A stretch of DNA of 64,000 bases from Phymorhynchus buccinoides (Eukaryota > Mollusca > Gastropoda > Neogastropoda > Raphitomidae). Both the position numbers and the translations under genes were made by a program. The notes beneath the pieces were generated by a model. That model saw nothing but the letters and a program-made list of their open reading frames with translations. It had not been told where the DNA came from and ran no database searches. The stretch lies in the NCBI GenBank assembly GCA_017654935.2, contig CM065684.1, forward strand, positions 50,455,955-50,519,954. Reading direction: 5' to 3'. Below are positions 45,679 through 57,039 of this stretch, in pieces; position 1 is the stretch's first letter; the number at the start of each line of letters is the position of its first letter.

Positions 45679-46480
45679 GTTAACTCATTCCGCCCTGCAC
45701 TCGACAATTTGTCGGGCGCCTTAACTCATTCCATGCTGGCCAGTTGCTTCCCTTTGCAAGCGTTCTGTACTGGCCAATTTGCATAGGTTGCCAAAAAATT
45801 ATTTTCTAAATAATGGTAACAGATACAAACGTGACATTTTGGCAATATGTACACAATATACAGTACTAACACCTGCAACAGTTTCAAAGCATCCACTTGA
45901 TTAGTTTTGATTTGTGATATTTTAAAATAAATGCATGCTTTGTTAAGCCAGGCACACTCATAATAGCGAAAATATAATTTTAAGGTCCCAAAATAGCCTA
46001 CAGCCAGCCAGTCAGTATGGAGAAGCATGAATGAAACGTAGTAGTTGCCCTCTGAGCCACTTTGAAGCACGCATGACTGTTAACCTATGAACTATGAATT
46101 TTTAAAGTTCACATGCGATATCCCGTTACCTTAGTAACGAGGCGTGCGCATGCCCTGCGACGAGAGCGCAGGTTAGTATAGAAAGAGTTAATCTTAATAC
46201 AGCTACCAGCACTTTGCCCGACAAATTGTCAGGCAGAGACCTCCATTTACTTTCCTTATCAGTTTAGAAAGTATTTAATGACTAAAATACGTTTATTCTG
46301 AAGCTATTTGTGTGAGAATGATCGCTAAACTCGTTGCGCGATTTTAAATCGTTTGCAAGCACTTCATTGTCTTTTTGTGTGTGTTTTGTAATAAAACTAG
46401 TACCTCTCTCTCAGAATCTGCAGGCTGGCAGCGCAGCTTGCAGGGCCAATGCCAATGGGCAGTGCGCAAAGGGTTAAAAA
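45679..46480. mobile_element. Nested TTAA-type elements
   Basis: ttaactcattccgccctgca (45679) and ttaactcattccatgctggc (45721) at the left, and tagaaagagttaa (46180) and gcgcaaagggttaa (46470) at the right, suggest one TTAA element inside another. Interior is low in repeats. Confidence 0.4.
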
Positions 46481-46494
46481 ATTAAGGGACCGCC

Positions 46495-47460
46495 CAGGGC
46501 CCCGGCAGGGTACAGGGGCAGAGCCCTGTTGGAGGATTTAGGGGGGTACAGGGGCAGAGCCCTGTTGGAGGATTCAGAGGGGTACAGGGGCAGAGCCCTG
46601 TTGGAGGATTTAGGGGGGTACAGGGGCAGAGCCCTGTTGGAGGATTCAGAGGGGTACAGAGGCAGAGCCCTGTTGAAGGATTTAGGGGGGTACAGGGGCA
46701 GAGCCCTGTTGGAGGATTCAGAGGGGTACAGGGGCAGAGCCCTGTTGGAGGATTCAGAGGGGTACAGAGGCAGAGCCCTGTTGAAGGATTTAGGGGGGTA
46801 CAGGGGCAGAGCCCTGTTGGAGGATTCAGAGGGGTACAGGGGCAGAGCCCTGTTGGAGGATTCAGAGGGGTACAGAGGCAGAGCCCTGTTGAAGGATTTA
46901 GGGGGGTACAGGGGCAGAGCCCTGTTGGAGGATTTAGGGGGGTACAGGGGCAGAGCCCTGTTGGAGGATTTAGGGGGGTACAGGGGCAGAGCCCTGTTGA
47001 AGGATTCAGAGGGGTACAGGGGCAGAGCCCTGTTGGAGGATTCAGAGGGGTACAGGGGCAGAGCGCTGTTGGAGGATTTAGGGGGGTACAGGGGCAGAGC
47101 CCTGTTGGAGGATTTAGGGGGGTACTGGGGCAGAGCCCTGTTGGAGGATTTAGGGGGGTACAGGGGCAGAGCCCTGTTGGAGGATTTAGGGGGGTACAGG
47201 GGCAGAGCCCTGTTGGAGGATTTAGGGGGGTACAGGGGCAGAGCCCTGTTGGAGGATTTAGGGGGGTACAGGGGCAGAGCCCTGTTGGAGGATTTAGGGG
47301 CAGAGCCCTGTTGGAAGATTTAGGGGGGTACAGGGGCAGAGCCCTGTTGGAGGATTCAGGGGGGCAGCACAAGAGAGAGAGATAACAAGACAGACAGACA
47401 GCTAAAATGATGGACAGAGAGAGTTTGAGTCCAATAAGCCTTGTAAAATAACTACATTGC
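46495..47460 (-). repeat. 36-bp minisatellite inside element Q
   Basis: About 24 copies of tacaggggcagagccctgtt then ggaggatttagggggg, with an att.agggg/attcagagg alternation. The flanks (gccccggcaggg; gggggcagcacaagagagag, ctaaaatgat, aagccttgtaaaata) match the single-copy element at 24735-24945. As 36 is 12 codons, both strands are open for 264-348 codons; neither is a gene. Confidence 0.95.
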
Positions 47461-47747
47461 CTTTGAAAACAATATGGCATCACCATGCTGTTTTCAAGAG
47501 TCCCCAAGAGACTTCCGGGATAGAACAACTAAGTTCAAAATGCCCTAAATCACTTGTGGTCGATTTTTTGGGATGAATTAAAAAACAACAATTGAAGTTC
47601 AGTTTCTGGTGAAATTTAAAAACCCACTGAAATCAGTGTGAAACTAGAAGAGTTGCACCCATGTCATTCATCAAACGAAAGCCAGTAGGTAGCATAGCAA
47701 AAGAAATGAAAAAAACTGACAGTACCTTCTGACTTCCACCCGACCAG

Positions 47748-47972
47748 TTAACTCTTCTAGCACCAGACACCACTCTACACTCCCACCAAATGCAAAGACA
47801 TTCGCTGCCAATCACCCTGCCATGTGTTTGTCTATCTTTAGAGCTTATGTCACCGTTTCTTCCGTTAAAGCAAAGCACGCACACCAAACAAAAAATAATA
47901 CTTACTCCCCTCTCGTCGGTTGGGAAGCAGCGGACAACCAAGATTGTCAAATAATACACAGCGCTAGAAGAG
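47748..47972. mobile_element. Probable TTAA MITE
   Basis: ttaactcttctagcaccaga at the left and gcgctagaagagttga at the right are inverse. It directly abuts the family N element at 47977. Confidence 0.55.
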
Positions 47973-47976
47973 TTGA

Positions 47977-48348
47977 CTCATTCGCATCGCAATGAATTTG
48001 AATTATTAAAAAAACTAACAAATCACTCCAGCCATGCACACAAGCAAAACGTACATAAACAAAAGGAGAAATGATAGAAGATTACAGGTTTTCACTTCAG
48101 GTGTAGACATAGGGAAGTGGTAGATCAGACCTTTTTTATATATAGACTTTATATAGAAAAACTCTCTACACCGATTCAACCACTACAAAAACAAAGTCAG
48201 AGGCAATATTGTGGTCTAAGGGAGCAAAGCGAGTTCAGAAGTGACCAAGGTATGGTGTGCACAGATTTACTTCCCTTGAAGCAAATGCATCAAATTGACA
48301 GCTACCTATTAATTCTGGACATTATATGGCCGGAAAGACTTGAAAGAG
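47977..48348 (+). mobile_element. TTAA MITE family N, copy 2
   Basis: ctcattcgcatcgcaatgaa to ggaaagacttgaaagag, followed by TTAA. It matches 61640-62052 directly. It sits ~65 bp past the donor of the Hook exon, separated by the C35 tract. Confidence 0.85.
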
Positions 48349-48356
48349 TTAATAAG

Positions 48357-48391
<35 letters not shown>
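48357..48391. repeat. C35 homopolymer (G35 on PALS1 transcript)
   Basis: It begins 22 nt into the intron after the Hook exon donor at 48413. On the pre-mRNA it is a run of about 35 G. Confidence 0.95.
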
Positions 48392-48393
<2 letters not shown>

Positions 48394-48413
48394 AAAAATG
48401 GGTCTGTTGTCAC

Positions 48414-48547
48414 CTTCTTCCAGGCCCCCGTTGTAGAGTGCCTTTTTCTTCTTCTTCTTCCTCTCCTTCCGGCCGCAGGCGCACATGCGACCCCTCTTCT
48501 TGTTCTCCTTGCCCTGCGCGCTCAGCTGCTGCTTCATCGCCTCCCTC
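48414..48547 (-). CDS. PALS1: PALS1/MPP5 exon: Hook region
   Basis: The acceptor is gtgtttccag and the donor is gaag|gtgaca. It encodes REAMKQQLSAQGKENKKRGR, then a Cys-containing basic run RKERKKKKKK and ALYNGGLEE. The strongly basic segment between SH3 and GUK is the MAGUK Hook; 'REAMKQ' and '-K-ALYN' match PALS1. Phase 1 at the end is completed by aa at 45050 to give Glu. The intron that follows reads 22 nt and then ~35 consecutive G on the transcript strand. Confidence 0.92.
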
Positions 48548-48599
48548 CTGGAAACACGCAGCAAACAGGGTTCATCTTAACTCATTCGCATTATGCTAG

Positions 48600-48800
48600 G
48601 ACAAGCTCCTAGCATAACATCATCGGTCTGCAAAATCCCCCGAAGACGGGAGTGTGGCTGCCCACGTGGCTGGGTCATCAAAAACGGTCACACACGTAAT
48701 GTTCTCATCCGTAGCTGATGCACTTGTACCATAGTGTTCAAGTGCTTCCGCTGTTAGGATGATCCCTGGAGTCTTTTAGCCAGGGTTAACAATAACAACA
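48600..48800 (-). mobile_element. SINE-like family G, copy 3
   Basis: Inverse of 23636-23812, with acaataacaaca tail on the + strand view. It begins ~50 bp upstream of the Hook exon acceptor. Confidence 0.75.
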
Positions 48801-48872
48801 CAGTTTGTCTCAGAGATGGCAGGGTTGGAAAGAGAGAGAGGGGGGTCGGAGAGAGTTAATGAGTCTGAGACT

Positions 48873-48875
<3 letters not shown>

Positions 48876-48944
<69 letters not shown>
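48876..48944 (+). repeat. (GA)n microsatellite
   Basis: Pure GA run in the PALS1 SH3-Hook intron. Another GA run of ~67 bp lies at 49376-49444, and a ~100-bp degenerate repeat with agaaacagacagagggggtg lies between. Confidence 0.95.
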
Positions 48945-48945
<1 letters not shown>

Positions 48946-49373
48946 TGTGTTTATCTGCTGTTTCAGTCTCCTTCCTGAGAACACATGGTGAAAAGATGAA
49001 AACGTTACACACATGAACGAAGCTTGTCTCAGAGAAACAGACAGAGGGGGTGGGAGAGAGGGGTGGTGGGAGATAGAGGGGGTGTGTTTATCTGTTTCAC
49101 TGTCTCCCTCCTGACAACACATGGCAAACAGCAAGATGAACACGTTACACAAATGAACAAAGCTTGTCTCAGAGAAACAGACAGAGGGGGTGGGAGAGAT
49201 CTATTTCACTGTCTCCCTCCTGACAACACATGGCAAACAGCAAGATGAACACGTTACACAAATGAACAAAGCTTGTCTCAGAGAAACAGACAGTGAAGAA
49301 AGAGAGATGGGGAAAATGAAATAAAACCCCAAAATATGGAGAGAGGAGGAGGGAGAAGGAGAGAGGGGGATGG

Positions 49374-49375
<2 letters not shown>

Positions 49376-49444
<69 letters not shown>
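49376..49444 (+). repeat. (GA)n microsatellite
   Basis: Pure GA run. Neighbouring repeats at 49020-49290 share acacatggcaaacagcaagat and ttcactgtctccctcctgac. Confidence 0.95.
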
Positions 49445-49446
<2 letters not shown>

Positions 49447-49913
49447 AGAGGTAATTAAACACAACACTCTAAAAGAGAGAAGGAAAAGTCATTAAACAAA
49501 AAAACCAGACCAGCATATAAACTAGAATGTCAAATACTTTTTAATGCTCTAATAAAACGTGCAATCATGACAGATCCGGTATAAAAAAAAGGAATCTGTC
49601 AAAGGAAAAATGAAGGGGGAAAAAACAACCAACAAGCTGCCAAATCCTGGATTTACAATGATTTGAAAAAAACACCACGACACTACAGGTGCTGCTCTTT
49701 AATATTTTATTAAATTGATTAACATTAGCTTAAAGCCAATCTAAAGCTAATAGCTGCATATGTCAGTCGTACCGACACGGAATCTGTCTTAAGCGCACTG
49801 CCCAGGGCTGAATCAATTAATTAATTACTGTGTATTTCTGTACATCGTTAGTTCCCACCATACCGTTTCTCCTTTTTATTGCTCAACTAGCATGATGATG
49901 ATAGTGTTATTTA

Positions 49914-50010
49914 CCCCCCCCCCCCCCCCCCCCCCCACACCTGTGATTATAAACATGATCCCCCCCCCCCCCCTACACACACACACACACGCACACATAC
50001 ACTCACACAC
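49914..50010. repeat. Poly-C and CA tracts
   Basis: C23 at 49914-49936, C13 near 49961-49973, then (CA)n. Confidence 0.9.
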
Positions 50011-50029
50011 ACAGATACTTAGGCTGTGT

Positions 50030-50180
50030 ACACACAACTAAACATTTCCGTATGGAAATGCCGTAAATAAGTAAAAGAAAGAAGGGAAAAATATACGGAT
50101 GCGTTTCCCGTGGGTGCTTATTTTTTCCTTCTTTCTTTTACTTATTAAACGGGGTTTCTGTACGGTAATAGAAGTTTGTG
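50030..50180. mobile_element. Element family I, short copy
   Basis: actaaacatttccgtatgga at the left and gtttctgtacggtaatagaag at the right are roughly inverse; gtaaaagaaagaagg and ccttctttcttttac also pair. Compare 32868-33812. Confidence 0.65.
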
Positions 50181-50449
50181 TGTACGTGCGCTCACACAGA
50201 CAGTCAGACAGGTAGACAGACTATCCAAGGCTGCAGTGGAAAGAGGACACCATGCCCTGACTATTTACTTGGCACCCAGCCAACTATGCCATCACTCCCT
50301 TTCCTCGTTGTTCTCATTTCTCCTTCAGTTTCACACAGGTTTCTGCGTATGTAATGAGACAATGCACGCAGACAAAGATAAACACACATGCACTTACAGG
50401 CACGCAGACACGCAAACACTCTGTGACTCATTCCTTAACCCCTTCCCTG

Positions 50450-51765
50450 CCTAGCCCTGTGTCTATTAGCAGGGGTGGGATTGGATCAAAGAAAAAAAAA
50501 AAGGAAAACTAGATTTTCAACAACCCGCGGCCCACCCCCTGAACAAAATTTGATTAATAATAAACAAATACAATAAAATAAAGCCTATAAAATGGGTTGG
50601 TATGAATGTGATTGTAAGACTGTGTGTGATTTCATTAATTAATTAAAAAAATAATGAACAAACAGGTGTGTTGAAATTTTAAAAAATGCAACCACTCTCC
50701 TGGCTATTTTTGTGCCTTTAACTTGGATCGATGGATGAACGGTGTGCAAATAATAAAAGAATAATCATCCAAAGACATTTAGACACTGGCATCTTTGGAA
50801 TTATCGGGTAATTTGTTTAAAATAAAGGTAGACCTAATCGAAGTCAAGTCTTTGATTGTTAGCCGTAACCGAAGCAAGATCGGTTTCCGCGAACATCGGC
50901 GTCGATTTTCGATATTGCGATGATTTTGTTGCTCAATTTCGTTAGAAAAGCTTTATTAGTACCTTCAGTCATTAATTCTTTGTCGATTTTAGTATAAAAC
51001 AAGCAGAAAAAAGCAAAATACCTGGAAATGTTCGCGATCGTACCTGTAGAGAAATTCACTCGGCCGGCCACCAAGTTGCAACTCGGCAACATCGCGATCA
51101 ATTTTCACTTCGTTTTCCGTTGAAAAGTTCAAAATTCTCACATCATCGTACTCGCCAGTGATAATATAATCTAAACGGACTCATTTGAAGCCCTAATTAC
51201 GATCTCTACCATCAAAAATCTGCCTGGAAAGCTCTTCGAATGGACAGTAAAAATCTGGTCGCCATTTGTATTCTCTTCAGTCTGACCCCGAAATAGATCG
51301 ACCCAAATAAAAAAAATTATTTCACCCCTTTAACCAATGAAAATACCGCATTTAATGCATGTGATGTCAAGCGCAACCCCTTTTTTGATGACGTAGTGTG
51401 GTAGGTACACAAGTATTCACTGATTGGCCGCTATATTAAGTGCTTTGTGATGTCATATGGGCTTCCCGGAATATTCTGGGAGCCGCGCTATTGGCTCTAG
51501 GGGGGGCTATCCCGGATCAATCCAGGAACAGTGCTACTAGGGTTAAAGAAATATATTTATTTTTTGCCGGATTTTTTTTTTTTTCAATGTCGGAATTATT
51601 TTTTAAATACCGGATTTCCGGCAAAAAACGGACAAAATCCCACCCCTGATTAGGTGGTGTGTGATGCCACTGATGATGCGCTTTACGCACGTAAAAATCC
51701 CACGGCAGTTGAAAGTCGGTAAGAGCAAGGAGAAATCCTGCTGCCTGGTATGGCCAAATTGATAG
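50450..51765. other. PALS1 intronic sequence, no feature seen
   Basis: Single-copy-looking AT-rich sequence. ttaaccccttccctgcc at 50434 and ggcagtgaaggggttaa at 53011-53027 are inverse and may bound a large TTAA element, unproven. Confidence 0.4.
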
Positions 51766-51767
51766 AC

Positions 51768-52151
51768 ACCGTAAAATGCATACTATAAGCCGCTACTTTG
51801 TTCCTCAACTTTGGCCCATGCGGCTTATAGACTGATGCGGCTTATCTGTGGATTATCTTCCATTCTACATTTATCAGTATGATTAAATGTTTCTGGACAC
51901 ATTCTTCAGCCTATTTTGAGATTCTTTAGACTCAAAACTGGTTTTAGTAATCAATAGATTAAAATTTCATGTTTAAAGTATCTGAGAGCATCTGTTCTGA
52001 TAGAGAGAATTTCTACATTTGTGTTGCTGTATGCACACATAATGTTCTCTGCGGCTGGTGCAACTTATATGTGAATAAATACCTAATATTTTGTTAATTT
52101 AAGGGAAGCAGCTTATACATAGGTGCGTCTTATAGTCCAGTTTTTACGGTA
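51768..52151. mobile_element. TIR element related to 'ACTATAAGGCGC'
   Basis: accgtaaaatgcatactata at the left and cgtcttatagtccagttttt then acggta at the right are inverse and resemble the tips of 29515-29962. The interior differs. Confidence 0.7.
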
Positions 52152-52166
52152 GGCTTCCCAAGTCTC

Positions 52167-52167
<1 letters not shown>

Positions 52168-52205
<38 letters not shown>
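52168..52205. repeat. C38 homopolymer
   Basis: Uninterrupted C run, one of at least six long C/G tracts in the window. Confidence 0.95.
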
Positions 52206-52207
<2 letters not shown>

Positions 52208-52625
52208 ATAAAAATATAAAAAAATTGGGTAGGCGCTGCGCTTGCAGGGACGCACTCTCCAGGGGAGAGCAGCCCGAATTTTACAGAGATAAGTCTCCGT
52301 GACTTGAATATACCAAATACCAATAACCCTGGAATTATGGTTTCTGGTTTCTAAAGACAATAATAATAATAAGCATTTTTTTTAGCGCTTATTCTCCTTA
52401 TGGGGCTCTAAGCGCTTCACAAAGAAGTTAAGAACCTGAGCAAAAATTTAAAATAAGACTAATCATAGGGAATAACACAAAATGAAATCACGACTACATT
52501 TACGTCATATCTGCCCCCTCCCTCCTCACCAGAATCTCAACCATTACAAAAAGCATTCTCCACGCAAGAGGCATTTTTGTCACTCTAACCCCCCACCCGC
52601 CCCCGCATATTTTTCTCAGATTTTC

Positions 52626-52798
52626 ATGGGTGCTCTGGGAAATTTTAAAAATCCTGCAAGGGGGCGGCCCTGGCGGAGTGCAGGAGCAGCACACACACAT
52701 TTACTGCTCCTTTTTCACCCCTCTAGACTAGTACAAGTGCTACATTCCTTTGAATATAGCAAATACTTATATAGGCCCTTTTTATTGTACAAGTGTGT

Positions 52799-52830
<32 letters not shown>

Positions 52831-52943
52831 ATGTAAGTGTGTAAGAAAATCGTTGCTTCTCAAATTCTCATAATCCGGCAATGCCGGCTCTAGGCAATTT
52901 AAAAATCCTACAATTCAGGACATCCTGCAAGAAGGAGCATCCA
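52626..52943 (-). mobile_element. TIR element family F, copy 2
   Basis: Inverse of 21500-21763, with an internal (GT)n at 52792-52832 that the other copy lacks. Confidence 0.72.
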
Positions 52944-53212
52944 TGGATTTAGTCTAACAGGCCTCTTTTAAATTTTAATATAAGAAAATCGATAATTTCT
53001 GTTTTTCCCTGGCAGTGAAGGGGTTAAATCACTGACAAAGATTGATCATTTCAATTATCCATTCAAGACTCAAAGATTTGAAAACAGAAAAGAAAACACT
53101 CAGAGAAGCAATTACTGAGAGAGAAAGAGAGAGAGAGAGGGGGGGGGGGGGGGGGATGAAGAGAGAAAAGAGCGGGAGAAAGAGGAAGAGGAGGGGATGA
53201 GGGGTGGAAGAC

Positions 53213-53517
<305 letters not shown>

Positions 53518-53594
53518 AATGACTCGGACACACTGACAATGAGCCAAGGTTAAAACCGTACTGTACTTGGTCCAGCTGCTCATCTTATCCCTCC

Positions 53595-54158
53595 CTAGGT
53601 CAGACAGACAGACACCCAGACAGAGACATACTGTTCCTGGAAGGCCTTGCTGGGAATCAGTCCAGCCAGTATGTCCAGACAGACAGACACAGACAGACAG
53701 ACATACTGTTCCTGGAAGACCTTGCTGGGAATCAGTCCAGCCAGTATGTCCAGACAGACAGACACAGACAGACAGACATACTGTTCCTGGAAGGCCTTGC
53801 TGGGAATCAGTCCAGCCAGTATGTCCAGACAGACAGACACAGACAGACAGACATACTGTTCCTGGAAGGCCTTGCTGGGAATCAGTCCAGCCAGTATGTC
53901 CAGACAGACAGACACAGACAGACAAACATACTGTTCCTGGAAGGCCTTGCTGGGAATCAGTCCAGCCAGCATGTGATGCTCCTCCTCCCCCTCCCTGGGA
54001 CAGACATATGGACAGACAGACAAACTGTTCCTGCCGACAATGAGTCCTGCCAGCAAGTCAAGACACACAAACAGACGGATAGACAGACAGACACACAGTT
54101 CCTGGAAGGCCTTGCTGGATACGAGTTCTGCCAGCATGTTTAGACAGACACACAGATG

Positions 54159-54202
<44 letters not shown>

Positions 54203-54936
54203 TACTGTTCCTGGAAGGCCTTGCTGGATATGAGTTCTGCCAGCATGCTTAGACAGACACACACACAAAGACAGACAGACAGACACACAGAAGTTCCTGG
54301 AAGGCCTTGCTGGATATGAGTCCTGCCAGCATGTTTAGAGACACACAGATGGACAGACAAACAGACAGACACACACAGACATACTGTTCCTGGAAGGCCT
54401 TGCTGGGGATGAGTCCAGCCAACAGGTGGTGCTCCTCCTTGCCCTCTCTGAGACAGACAGAGACACAGACAGACACACACACACACACACACAGACATAT
54501 TTTTCCTGGAAGGCCTTGCTGGGGATGAGTCCAGCCAGCAGGTGGTGCTCCTCCTTGCCATCTCTGAGACAGACACACACACAGACAGACAGACATACTG
54601 TTCCTGGAAGGCCTTGCTGGGATGAGTCCAGCCAGCAGGTGGTGCTCCTCCTTGCCCTCTCTGAGACAGACAGAGACACAGACAGACACACACACACAGA
54701 GACATACTGTTCCTGGAAGGCCTTGCTGGGGATGAGTCCAGCCAGCAGGTGGTGCTCTTCCTTGCCATCTCTGAGACAGACACACACACAGACAGACATA
54801 CTGTTCCTGGAAGGCCTTGCTGGGATGAGTCCAGCCAGCAGGTGGTGCTCCTCCTTGCCCTCTCTGAGACAGACAGAGACACACAAACAGACAGACAGAC
54901 AGACAGAGACAGAGACAGACACACACACAAACATAC
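53595..54936 (-). repeat. Array of partial SH3-exon copies with splice donors
   Basis: On the - strand each unit carries ggctggactgattcccagca, aggccttccaggaaca|gtatgt, then (CTGT)n. This is the 3' end of the PALS1 SH3 exon ([12 protein letters not shown]) plus its donor. Five distal units have a strict 75-bp period; middle units vary; the five nearest the exon extend further into it ([17 protein letters not shown]) and are preceded by ctgtctcag. Confidence 0.95.
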
Positions 54937-55139
54937 TGTTCCTGGAAGGCCTTGCTGGGAATCAGTCCAGCCAGCAGGTGGTGCTCCTCCTCCCCCTCAC
55001 GGTGTGCCTGCCACCAGTTGGGGTCGGTGAGCTGGATGGCGTGCAGGATGTCCCCCTTGTAGAAGGACATGCCCAGCTCCCGGCACGGGATGTACAGGTC
55101 GTCCTCAGGGTCATAGTTGAACAACGCACGCAGGTGCAT
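54937..55139 (-). CDS. PALS1: PALS1/MPP5 exon: SH3 domain
   Basis: The acceptor is cgtttggcag and the donor is gaaca|gtatgt. It encodes [20 protein letters not shown], then [26 protein letters not shown] and [13 protein letters not shown] plus two bases. 'ALFNYDP', 'F-KGDIL', 'D-NWWQA' and 'AGLIPS' are the canonical SH3 landmarks, and '[10 protein letters not shown]' is typical of MAGUK SH3 domains. The two leftover bases (CA) join G at 48547 to give Gln, so QREAMKQ is formed across the junction. The last part of this exon and its donor recur many times in the adjacent intron. Readthrough would stay open for >200 codons into the array. Confidence 0.95.
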
Positions 55140-55189
55140 CTGCCAAACGATGGGAGACACTAAGCTTCAGCTGTAACTCGTCAGGGTTG

Positions 55190-55410
55190 AGTGTGAGTGT
55201 GTGTGTGTGTGTGTGTGCGTGCGTGTGCACGTGCATGCGTGTGTGTTCAGATAGAACATTGAATCAGCAATAATGGTTTGCTTTTTTTACATCAAGCCAT
55301 CTATAACACAACAATTAAAGAAATAAACATGAAAAAACAAAAACAAAACAAACAAAAACCCAAACAAAACAAACAAAAAAGCATTAATAAGTTCATGCAC
55401 GCACACACCT

Positions 55411-55458
<48 letters not shown>

Positions 55459-55560
55459 GCGTGTGCGCGTGTGCGTGCGTGTGCGTATGCGTGTGCATGT
55501 GTGTGTGTATGTGAGCGCATGTGTATGTGTGTGTGTGTGCGCATGTGCATGTATGTGTGT
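55190..55560 (+). repeat. (GT)n tracts
   Basis: Two blocks, 55194-55245 and 55411-55560, flanking the acceptor side of the SH3 exon. Cys/Val and His/Thr open frames here are artefacts. Confidence 0.93.
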
Positions 55561-55669
55561 GCATGTGCTTTAACCTTCAGGAGATAAAATCGTGTGCAAA
55601 ATATTATTCATCATGTGTATTAATGTTGAGATGTGTGTTATGTGTGCCTGCCCATTTGTGCATGATTGT

Positions 55670-55672
<3 letters not shown>

Positions 55673-55722
<50 letters not shown>

Positions 55723-55785
55723 GTGTGTGCGTGTGCGTGTGCGTGCGTGCGTGCGTGTGCATGTGCGTGTGCATGCACACGCACC
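55673..55785 (+). repeat. (GT)n tract
   Basis: A long GT run with GC interruptions in the same intron. Confidence 0.93.
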
Positions 55786-56051
55786 TGTATCTGCATGTCT
55801 ATACTCAAGAAAGTAGATGCTCACCGTTTTAAATAAATATTGTAATTTGTTTTGTTTTGTTTTTTTCTTTAATCCTCTATAAGTCACATATTCTGCAACT
55901 TTCAATAACAACGAATTGCTATCAAAGTATCAACAAAGTAACGATACAGTTTCCAGTCTCCAACACCAACACGAACACCTGGTTTCCCTGCTCTACCAGT
56001 CACTACATAGACATCAAACAAAAGAACACCAGCCCAGTTCAGTGCACTCAC

Positions 56052-56132
56052 AATCTCCCCTGGCTTGGCTGCCTCTTCCACACAGGAGTGGGCGGGGATG
56101 ATCATGAAGGTGATGGTTCCAGACATATTGGC
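56052..56132 (-). CDS. PALS1: PALS1/MPP5 exon: PDZ end and linker to SH3
   Basis: The acceptor is catgttgcag and the donor is att|gtgagt. The 27 codons read ANMSGTITFMIIPAHS and then CVEEAAKPGEI. 'M-G-ITF-IIP' is the last PDZ strand, and the Pro/Glu-rich tail is the short PDZ-SH3 linker. Phase 0 at both ends fits the preceding 60844 and following 55139 junctions. Confidence 0.9.
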
Positions 56133-56169
56133 CTGCAACATGCACCACAGGACAAGCATCAATTCAATT

Positions 56170-56250
56170 AAATTCAAATTCAAAACAACTTTATTCATCC
56201 TTGTGGAAATTAATTGTGCCAATCACAGGCTCGATAAACAATACTAAAAA
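56170..56250 (+). mobile_element. Retroelement 3' end-like fragment
   Basis: aattcaaattcaaaacaact and ttattcatccttgtggaaat resemble the 3' ends of invertebrate non-LTR elements. There is no second copy in the window. Confidence 0.35.
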
Positions 56251-56714
56251 CATTCAGATTACATAAATCGAAACACCACAGTTAAGACAATAAGATGCAT
56301 ACAACATCATCAAGGAATTAAAAGAGGGAGAGAATTTGATTAGAATTATGCGAAAAACTTGAAAACGTACACACATATAAAAACTACAAATATTTTCCTA
56401 AACTAGATGAACCAATTAAGATTAATATTAAGATTAGGAATGCCTCGTCAGCGACCAAGGCCATGACAGGGCTGTCACACATTAAACTTCACCACAAAAT
56501 GAAGTTCAGCCTAATCTGTTCAGCCTAAATCTAGATCTGGAAATTTCACAAAATCTAAGGCGAACTTCCAAATACTACATTGGGGAGATGTGAAACGTTT
56601 ATCTCAGTAAACCATGCTTCTTAAATAAAGAACTATGGGATAAGGGATTAACAAACACAATGGAACACATTAGAAGCATCAAAGTCAAACGTTCAAATTG
56701 AAAATAAAAACTGA

Positions 56715-56895
56715 ATGAGAGGTCCCCGGTTCGAACCCTGGTGTCTCCTCCTTTTTTTCCCATGTGGGGATGTCTTCCATACAAATAGTTCCCCCACCTT
56801 CTGGAAGTTATGTGCTTGTAACTGTCTCTAATCTGCCACTCTCTTTGACTCTGCCTTTTTCCTTGCTTTGTGTCATATATTATCCTTTAATATTT
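56715..56895 (+). mobile_element. SINE family A, 3'-truncated, with B-box-like head
   Basis: ggtccccggttcgaaccctg precedes the shared body (gtggggatgtcttccatac, ctggaagttatgtgcttgt). The ggttcgaaccc is a consensus-like Pol III B box, suggesting a tRNA-derived head lost in the other copies. No A box was identified. Confidence 0.7.
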
Positions 56896-57039
56896 CAAAT
56901 TTCTAATACCCACATGGTCCTGCAACATTCCTGAAAATGTCAGCCAAATTGGACCAAAAAAAGGGGGGTGAGAAAAAGAAAAAGAATGTTTACAAATGCA
57001 ATACTATTCTCCCTAAAGGGGACAATCCTAATAACAACA

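Noticed and set aside
46482..47528. 348- and 264-codon frames on opposite strands
   Set aside because: Both come from the 36-bp repeat, whose period keeps all frames open; the array lies inside a transposable element.
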